Shown: one piece after another, positions 56,992 through 64,000 of the stretch
How the letters are laid out: every line of letters begins with the position of its first letter
Numbering within the stretch: the stretch's first letter is position 1
Assembly (NCBI RefSeq): GCF_964204645.1
Contig: NC_134029.1
Span: 23,206,450-23,270,449 of the forward strand
Reading direction: 5' to 3'
DNA length: 64,000 nucleotides
DNA from: Tubulanus polymorphus
Taxonomy: Eukaryota > Nemertea > Palaeonemertea > Tubulaniformes > Tubulanidae
The notes under the pieces: model-generated
The model's input: only the letters and a program-made list of their open reading frames with translations
What the model was told of the DNA's origin: nothing
Databases searched by the model: none
Translations under genes and position numbers: made by a program

Positions 56992-57771
56992 TTAACAGTT
57001 GTCTTTAACACTTGCAGTTTGATAAAATGGTGACCTTATTCCACTTATTTCTGGTTTATCTTCCTTGTTGGAAGATTCTTCAATAGAAAATATTTCCTTA
57101 CCCGTATTACTATACTGTGGTAGGAAATAACCTAATGTGGTTCCTTTACGTATAATTACATCCTCGTCATTTACATTCATTAATCGAACCGGTATATAAA
57201 GTTCATTAACAGTTCCTAATGTTTGACCACATAATATTTTATATTTTGCTGGTAAATTATAATCAGAATTTACTATCCCTTGAGTGCCATTTGATATAGG
57301 TGCTTGAACACTACCCATAATAAAAATTTCAGAATTTGCTGGTATTTTCTCACTTTGTCTTGCTGCAATTTTACTACTTCCGTCTAAACTAACTTGACCA
57401 ACAAGTGGTGCTACCACTCCTATTTTTGTTAAAGTCAATAATCTATTCTCAAAATCAATAAATGCTTTATATTTTTCTAGATAATCGCTTCCCAAAATAA
57501 CATCATGAATAAGATTATCAACTCTGTAAAAATCATGAGTGGTTGTATCGTCGTATATATCCAAATTAATCGAGGTCAATCCTAATAATTTGAAATTACT
57601 TCCCTGTACTGAAATTGCTCTTTCAAAACTTCCCTTTTTAAATGCGGGCTTTTCATTTAAACTATTGTATACTTTCAAGCTCAAAACCGAAATTCCAGCA
57701 CCCGTATCAATAAGGCATTCAACTGATTGGCCATTAATTTTAGCGTTTATTGTCATCGCTAACGATGTCAT
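56992..57771 (-). pseudogene. Ty3/Gypsy-type aspartic protease region
   Basis: 259 residues beginning with a retropepsin: VECLIDTGAGISVLS carries the catalytic DTG, and DVILGSDYLEKY matches the flap/ILG region. The remainder resembles the protease-to-RT linker. The ORF ends at 56992 before any RT, RNase H or integrase. It follows the gag/zinc-knuckle fragment in the same orientation, so both belong to one truncated element. No LTR or primer-binding site is visible. Confidence 0.85.
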
Positions 57772-58015
57772 AAATGGACGTGGGGGTAATTTAGTTGCAT
57801 TGATGTTTACACGATTGTTTGACTCTTTTGAATTAAATGTTGTTTTGCTCGAAATAATGGGTGAACTTCGCTTGCAGAGGTAACCGGTTTTTTGACAAAT
57901 GTGATTAGATTTTTTAGAATTACTTTTTGTAATTATATTTTTATCAGAGTTCGTGTATTCATCATTTTTTCTAAGCTAATTGTCGGGATTGTATTCACTC
58001 TGTTAGACCTAGAGT

Positions 58016-58976
58016 CTACCCCTTGAACCCAGGCCTGTTTTGGTTTTCCGAGTTCGAATTTGACCTGTCATTTTGACGTGGATTATTTCTATTATACTGG
58101 TAATTATTGTTAGGATTCTGATAGCACGTGCGCTCATGGTGCCCAGTTTTACCACAACGCTGACAAATGATTCGGCCTTGATAGTTTCTTTGGTCTCTTG
58201 TAGGCAAATTTTTATGCATTCTTTCAGTTTGAATTTTGAGACGCAATAATTCTCTCTGAAAACTATCCATCTGTTTGGTTAAGAGTTTTGTTATTTCCTT
58301 CATTTCCGAAACAACTTGCGAAACAGTGTTTAATTTAGAATCAGAAGGTGAAGATATTCCCGCAATCGGAACTGTGTTTTGAAGTGAATTGACAGATTCA
58401 TAAAGGCGTGAAAAACATGGTTGATGGACCATTAGCGATAACGAACATCTTCATGCCATTTTGCATACCCGAAATAAATGGCATTAATCGTTCACTTGAA
58501 GTTTTTCCCAAGGATGAGCAAATGGCATGAATGTCTGTTATGTAATCATCTAAACTTTCTCCAATACGATGATGGAGTGCACTTAATTTTTGTTCTTTTA
58601 ACCATCTCGTCTGTTTAGAATCAAATTTTTCCAAAAAATCAGTTTTCAAATCTGCCAAATTCTTCCATTTTGGTGCATTTCTGATTAAGACAACCTCACC
58701 GTCTTCATTCCCATATTCTGCTTCCCCTAAATAATTATTCCAATACCACTCGGATGCTAGGCCCTTCACATACAAAGGGAATGCTTTCAATTTTTTTTCC
58801 TCAGCCCAATTTGCAAAAAGTGCATATTGCTCGAATTTTGTAAACCAAGTTCTAGCATCTTCGTGTGTTCTACCCGCAAAAGTACATGGTTTAAAACAAG
58901 CCGACTCTTTGTTTTCTAATTTATTTCTAACCATATGAATCTGGTTTATTAACTCTTCTTGAGATATTTTTGCCAT
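58016..58976 (-). pseudogene. Ty3/Gypsy-type gag with zinc knuckle, frameshifted
   Basis: From an ATG at 58976, one frame runs to 58398 (capsid-like: WFTKFEQYALFANW, KAFPLYVKGLASEWYW, LDDYITDIHAICSSLG). The second frame, 58432-58016, holds the zinc knuckle CQRCGKTGHHERTC (CX2CX4HX4C) in a basic, Asn-rich tail. The two frames overlap near 58400-58432, consistent with a small indel. Stops separate it from the protease ORF. Structural protein remnant of a retrotransposon. Confidence 0.85.
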
Positions 58977-59007
58977 TTTCAATGTATTTCCTAACAATTC
59001 CAATGTT

Positions 59008-60393
59008 GGTGTCAAACAAGGTTGTGTACTAAGTCCTATCCTGTTTAATTTATTTATAAGTGATCTTCCCCTTATCTTTGACAAATGTGACCCAGTTTCC
59101 TTATATGATGTAGACATAAACTGCTTACTTTATGCCGACGACCTTGTCATTATTAGCAAATCCCACTCTGGTTTACAGTGTGCCCTTAATAAACTGGCCC
59201 GTTATTGTAATACGTGGGGTCTATCTGTTAACCTTGCCAAAACTAAAATAATTATATTCAATAAGGGGGGTCGGATCATCAGCAAACTTTCTTTCTTCTA
59301 TTCAGGTTCTCCAATTGAAATTGTCAACAGCTATTGTTATCTAGGTATCACGTTCACTCCTTCTGGTAAATTCAATAATGCATGTGACCTCCTGCTTGAA
59401 CGTGCTTCTAAAGCCCTATTTAAATTAAAAACTATTAACATCAGGGATTGTGTCCCTACTGCATATTTTCTCTTTAACGGCCTAATCCGTCCCATCATCG
59501 GTTATTGTACTGAGGTCTGGTGTTCCTTCTTTGTTTCCAAGCTGAAACCCTCTAATTTTTATAACACCTGTAACTCCCTGCCCTGCGAAAAGCTTTATCT
59601 GAACTTTGGCAAATACCTACTTGGTGTCAACAAAAGGTCCGTTAATGCGGCTGTTCGCAGTGACTCAGGCCAGTTCCCCTTGCTTATATCATTTATTCCC
59701 CTGATGGTTAAATTTTGGTTTCGCCTCTGTAAATTGAATCCCGCCTCATTAGTGTATAAATCCTATCTGGACTGTGTGCAACGTATGGACACACTCCCAA
59801 ATTGGTGTTCGGGCATTTTCTCAATACTAAAATAATTTGATCTTCATGGTGTTTGGTCTAGCTGGTCTAACCATGGCTCCAACCACCCCAATAAAATTAT
59901 CAAGCTGCTCCAGTCTAAAATGTATCTTTTATATTCTTCCTCGTGGCTATTTCAAATCAACGACAGTAATTCCAACCCCAAATTAAGAACTTATAAACTT
60001 TTTAAAAAACGCTTTGAACTAGAAAAATATATAATTTCGAACTCTTTCCTTAAAAGACGCGAATTTTCCAAACTGCGTCTCGGTTCCCATCGGCTTAAAA
60101 TCAAGACAGGGCGTCACTGTCGTCCATTTTTACCAGCCAATGAGAGATTTTGCCTCTACTGTACTGTAAATAAAGTCGTTGAGGACGAATCCCACTTTTT
60201 ACTCGAGTGTCCCTCGCTTCATCCTGCCAGAGTTTCCATTTTATCCTCACTTGTATGTTTCACTGAGTTTGAGTCTTTTTGTGTTTTCGATAAATTCTTA
60301 TTTTTGATGTCTTATAACAACGGAGACCATGAAATTGCCAGCCTTGTATGTAACCTAGTTAACTCTTTATTTGCCCTCCGTTCAACACTTTGA
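59008..60393 (+). pseudogene. non-LTR retrotransposon ORF2, RT C-terminal half to zinc-finger end
   Basis: Open in one frame except a single TAA at 59833-59835. It starts abruptly at RT motif GVKQGCVLSPILFN and includes the catalytic LLYADDLVII, the thumb region (GLSVNLAKTKIIIFN, YLGITF) and a C-terminal Cys-rich motif (FCLYCTVNKVVEDESHFLLE). The endonuclease and first RT motifs are absent. The left edge abuts the minus-strand gag fragment. It belongs to the CR1/I/Jockey-like group. Recently inserted judging by the near-intact frame. Confidence 0.88.
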
Positions 60394-60546
60394 TTCTTTT
60401 TATATTCTATTCACTTGATTGTATCGCCACCTAGTTTCCTTGCAGTGACGGTCGCGGCAGAGCGGGTACTTCTAGGGCGTACTCTTTTATGACCTCCGAA
60501 GTCTCCGTCCGAAATCTCCGGTTCGCTCCACACAAAATCCGAATCA

Positions 60547-61274
60547 CACCAATTCAATTCAATTCAATAACTTTATTGATCCTTGATGTTACATAACATT
60601 ATCGGTAGCAGAAGTACAATAAAGCAATACACAGTACAAAATATAGAAAGTGTAATACAAAAAACAAACAAACAAAAAAACGAGCACAAGAAGAGACCGG
60701 TAGGGTATACATACAATACAATTGCCTCATCCTCGCTTGCCAGGGTCCGACGACCTAGCCGAATCAATGAATGAGCTTCGGCGGGAGAGACGGTCAGGCG
60801 AGGATGAGAGGTTACCGCAGCATACAGTATACGATACAGTCATTTACATCATACAATCCAAACAGACAAAAAAAAAAACCGAACAGAGCAAGAAACAGCC
60901 GAATGATACAATCGAATTGATAGACCCGAGAGTCTACAAGGATTTCAAAATACAATCCCGTTCCGAAATAAAAGAATTTACTAGATCACAAACTATGTTC
61001 CCTATTTCGCTGTCGTTTGAATTATATGACGACAGGAAGCAAAATTGTTGCGCAGATGAGAGAGCGTCGAAATCAACGAACTCTCGGATTTTACCCAAAC
61101 AAAGAACTCAGTAAACAGTAAACAAATTCTATTTGCCACAGGGATTTTGGGACGTGCATATCTGTCTGATTCAATTTGGAGGTGGTGAGAACTGATTCTG
61201 AATTTGGTAAATTCTTTCCTCTTAACAACCACCACCTCGACAGAAAGGAGGTTTCGGAGACTCCAAAAAGTCAC
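60547..61274 (-). pseudogene. non-LTR retrotransposon 3' end, minus strand, decayed
   Basis: Residues KRKEFTKFRISSHHL and RYARPKIPVANRICLL parallel the C-terminal part of the element at 59008-60393. The 3' end at about 60547 has AATAAAG followed by ATTGAATTGAATTGAATT on the minus strand. Frameshifts and stops break the rest. A small hairpin element (60728-60806) interrupts the tail. Confidence 0.7.
60728..60806. repeat. mini inverted-repeat element with CATCCTCGC ends
   Basis: CATCCTCGCTTGCCAGGG at the left and GGCGAGGATG at the right; the left end equals the reverse complement of the family D right end. 79 bp. Confidence 0.6.
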
Positions 61275-61335
61275 GTGACCAATAAAAGAGTACGATTGGA
61301 GGCAAACGGATTCTCCGATCTGATAAAAGAGTTCG

Positions 61336-61500
61336 CCCCTAAAGTACGAAACTACGAAATTAAGAAATATGCAACGAAATTACGTAATGCAAAACGAAAT
61401 AAAGAAATGCTAAAGTACGAAACGAAATGCTCATTTTTTTCGCGGGTCCTGCTAAAGTATAAAATGTAATACGAAACGAAAATTTTGTAATTTTTTGCGC
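61336..61500. repeat. ACGAAATTACG-type array, orientation 1
   Basis: Starts CTAAAGTACGAAACTACGAA and repeats ACGAAA, ACGAAATTACG and CTAAAGTA words. The same words run in the opposite orientation at 62626-62745. Confidence 0.75.
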
Positions 61501-61529
61501 TATAGCAGCGGATTCGTGGAGCTGGCTTA

Positions 61530-61600
61530 AACATGCGCACCCGGTCTAGTGTGGCAGGGTTCCGTGCCGCGACTGAGTTTAGCGATGCCATCAGGGAGAA
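61530..61600. mobile_element. family A MITE fragment
   Basis: Contains CACCCGGTCTAGTGTGGCAG and TTTAGCGATGCCATCAGG of family A; both ends are lost. Confidence 0.65.
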
Positions 61601-62625
61601 TGATCTGCGCATGCTCATATACAACTGGAAGGTAGCGATTAATAAATTACGGGTTAGAGAACGAAGTGTGCCTTAAAATATATCCTTTAGTGTTTAGGCT
61701 AAGAAATTGATACCTCGTTTCTCCTCTGCTGAGGAGCTTAAAAGTTGACCCGACCGGCCGCTAATTTACCCTGCACATTAATTTTTTCTGAGCTAAATGA
61801 TCGATACTAGACAGGTTCAGATATGTCGGCCGGTGTCCAAGAACGGGATAATCCTATCGCGGTTACAAGCTCGGTGTCGCGTGAAGCGCTTGCCTTTCCT
61901 TTCTGCTACAGTCAACCCCGCATAAGTAGTCATCGAATTAGTCGTATCATCACATCTCTCGTATAATTATTTTGGTCCCGATTTTTTTCTTCTTTAAACC
62001 TTATAAAATAATGCTTATAACTCGTACTTTATAAGTCGTATTTTCACGTAAGTCGTATCAATTATAAATTCCAAATCTTCTGATTTCATCCAAAATACCT
62101 CGCGTAAGTCGTAGCCCGATATGCCAATGATGTTTCCCCCGTCTGTTATGTTAATAATTGATACATGTGGTCAGCAGTATCGCACTGTATCATTTATTTT
62201 CCATTATCAAAATGAAATAAACTAAGATCTTTACCCTGTCTGGATTTTGCAAGGGATGCGGATTCGAAAAGAAAATTCACGGCCGGAATTTTTTTCAAAT
62301 TGCTCTTCACTACGCTGTTAAGCGGTAAAAAGATCGTCATGTAGTCCATGTGTAGGGCCTATCATTTCACTATGCTTTACCGCGTCTGAGTTCGTGGAAA
62401 TGGCGCAGCGTATTCATTATTTGTTTTTGAGAACATCCTACAAGTTTCTACTAATTGTAGACGTTCTTAAAACCTTCCAGTTTGAGAAAATAAATTCTTG
62501 AATATAGTACTTTCAAAAGATCATTTACATGCACCGCCGAGATTTTTACAGTCCCGTAGCGTTATAACGAGCTTTGACCATAGTATGGGCGTTTGTTTGA
62601 AATGTGACCATTTCGGTTCGTATTT
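61601..62625. other. unassigned DNA with a possible pogo-like left end
   Basis: CTACAGTCAACCCCGCATAA at about 61907 followed by AAGTCGTA/GTCGTATCA repeats recalls a pogo/Tigger-type end, but no right end was found. Otherwise no feature seen. Confidence 0.35.
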
Positions 62626-62745
62626 TAGCACTACTGGCTAAAAAAATTTCCATTTCGTAATTTCGTTTCGTTTCGTAATTTCGCTCCATATTTCGTAATT
62701 TCGTTTCATATTTCGTAATTTCGTAGTTTCGTACTTTAGCAGGAC
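62626..62745. repeat. CGTAATTTCGTTTC array, orientation 2
   Basis: About four units of ATTTCGTAATTTCGTTTC type, ending GTAGTTTCGTACTTTAGCAG, which is the reverse complement of the start of the array at 61336. Confidence 0.8.
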
Positions 62746-63012
62746 CCCGGCAGAGCTCACCTCGTATTAGATTTCGATCCTTGTTGGTTTGTATTCCGAG
62801 TACCTGGTAAATTATCAGCGGATTTATCTGATACTTGCAGCAATTAATGTCTTTCCGTTCATTGTAAAGGGCAATTTTGATATCGCTCGAAGCTAAGCAA
62901 ATTCGCAGAGACGCCATCTTAACCAGGAAGTAACTTGCTACTTTACATGTTTGACATTATTCGACATGCGTCGAAAATGTAAAATGGAGGATGGGCACAA
63001 CCGGTCTCTACT

Positions 63013-63331
63013 CATCTTCACCCGTCAAGGGATTCGAACGCTAAAGCTGTTCCCCGAACCCCTTGACCTCACGAGTCGTTGGAGTCGCTACTAGCCGACC
63101 AGAATCCGGTCGTACCAATCACAGCGCTTGTAACAAGCGACTTTAGGCTTCTATAAGTTTTCCCGTTAAATGGACCAATCAGCGAACGTTTTACTGAACA
63201 AGGAAGTATTTCGCAAATCGATATATGACGTCATTCGCAACAGCGCCAGTAATGAAATCACGCTTCGTGAGGCCAGGGGGCTGGTGGAAGCGAGTTCGGA
63301 AGTGATACCGGACCCCTGGCAAGCGAGGCTG
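63013..63331. mobile_element. Mutator-like MITE family D, copy 2
   Basis: 319 bp from CATCTTCACCCGTCAAGG to GGCAAGCGAGGCTG, flanked by a perfect 9-bp duplication GTCTCTACT (63004-63012 and 63332-63340). Closely matches 53599-53915, including GCAACAGCGCCAGTAATGAA. Confidence 0.85.
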
Positions 63332-63369
63332 GTCTCTACTTGAAGATAGAGACCGGTAACCAGTCTAGG

Positions 63370-63637
63370 TTATTACAGCTATTACAGCTTATTACACCTC
63401 GATTAAAGCGAATTTTACATTGAATTACAGATTTATGCCAAATATTACTAGGTTTTATCTGGTTATTACAGCTATTACAGCTTATTGCACATTAATTACA
63501 GCGATTTACATTGAATTACAGATTTATGCCAAATATTACATATGTTTTATCTGGTTATTACAGCTATTACAGCTTATTACACTTTAATTACAGCGAATTA
63601 CATTGAATTACATATTTATGCCAAATATTACTAGGTA
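63370..63637. repeat. 92-93-bp tandem repeat, 2.9 copies
   Basis: Units start with TTATTACAGCTATTACAGC at 63370, 63463 and 63555 and end with TTTATGCCAAATATTAC. Units are about 90% alike. Each unit holds TTACAG sub-repeats. Confidence 0.9.
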
Positions 63638-64000
63638 GTTTACATCAAGATCTTTATGTATTTTTGATATCATGTATATAGGGCTGTATCATGAATTGAG
63701 GCTAAATGAAGCCAGGGACTTTATTACAAATTACATGTAATATGGAAAAAACTTTAATTTTGGGACCCCATTTTGAGCCTTATATAATGAATTATGTTTA
63801 CGACCTTTTCCGAGTGATACAGGGCCTACCAAAACTTGCACGCACTGACATGCTCTACATGAAACATGTTCTTAAAATATTCTGAGGTCAAATATCCAGC
63901 CAATCAGCAGCAGGCTCGCGGATTTGACCCAAAAAATTGCATGCGTTTTTCACGTGTTTGAAAAATGCATGAACAAACATGGCCGCCATCTTGTTTCCTA
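63638..64000. other. no feature seen
   Basis: AT-rich DNA to the window edge; nothing recognised. Confidence 0.4.

Noticed and set aside
63370-63637. CRISPR-like array
   Set aside because: Repeats are contiguous with no unique spacers, and this is an animal genome.

Overview
This is animal nuclear DNA: AT-rich, intron-rich, with long introns and UTRs and many short non-autonomous transposons. Five genes can be assigned to metazoan families from their encoded residues. The protein sequences and compact gene spacing suggest a bilaterian invertebrate, probably a lophotrochozoan such as a mollusc, but the clade is inference and the species is not identified. There are no operons, CRISPR arrays or ribosome-binding sites.

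Layout, left to right: (1) 212-7904 (+), the 3' seven exons of a GRAMD2-family gene (GRAM lipid-binding domain plus C-terminal membrane anchor), cut by the window edge. (2) 14127-14790 (-) and 15209-16491 (+), two small genes of unknown function, head to head and 418 bp apart. (3) 20555-24374 (-), CHSY1, chondroitin sulfate synthase, two exons, 799 aa. (4) 26975-35449 (+), RPRD2, a CID-domain protein of the RNA polymerase II CTD, nine exons, 997 aa. (5) 38507-47418 (-), UPF1, the nonsense-mediated decay helicase, nineteen exons, 1130 aa, convergent with RPRD2. (6) 48761-49786 (+), a single-exon ZIP (SLC39A1/2/3-type) metal transporter, head to head with UPF1. (7) 50-64 kb, a transposon graveyard: Ty3/Gypsy gag, protease and RNase H fragments, at least four non-LTR retrotransposon fragments, several MITE families, a degenerate TTCGAA-rich array and a 92-bp satellite.

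The exon models for RPRD2, UPF1, CHSY1 and the GRAMD2-family gene were built by hand from splice sites. Every junction keeps reading phase and agrees with family homology. RPRD2 and UPF1 both act on mRNA (transcription and decay), but nothing beyond adjacency indicates a functional link.

The most notable non-genic signals are: two loci with the same hammerhead-ribozyme-like core and covarying stem II; a family of MITEs with perfect 9-bp target duplications whose inverted repeats resemble a Pol III B-box; a TTAA-flanked (piggyBac-like) MITE family in both RPRD2 and UPF1 introns; a five-copy palindromic MITE; and clear nested insertions in the right-hand third.
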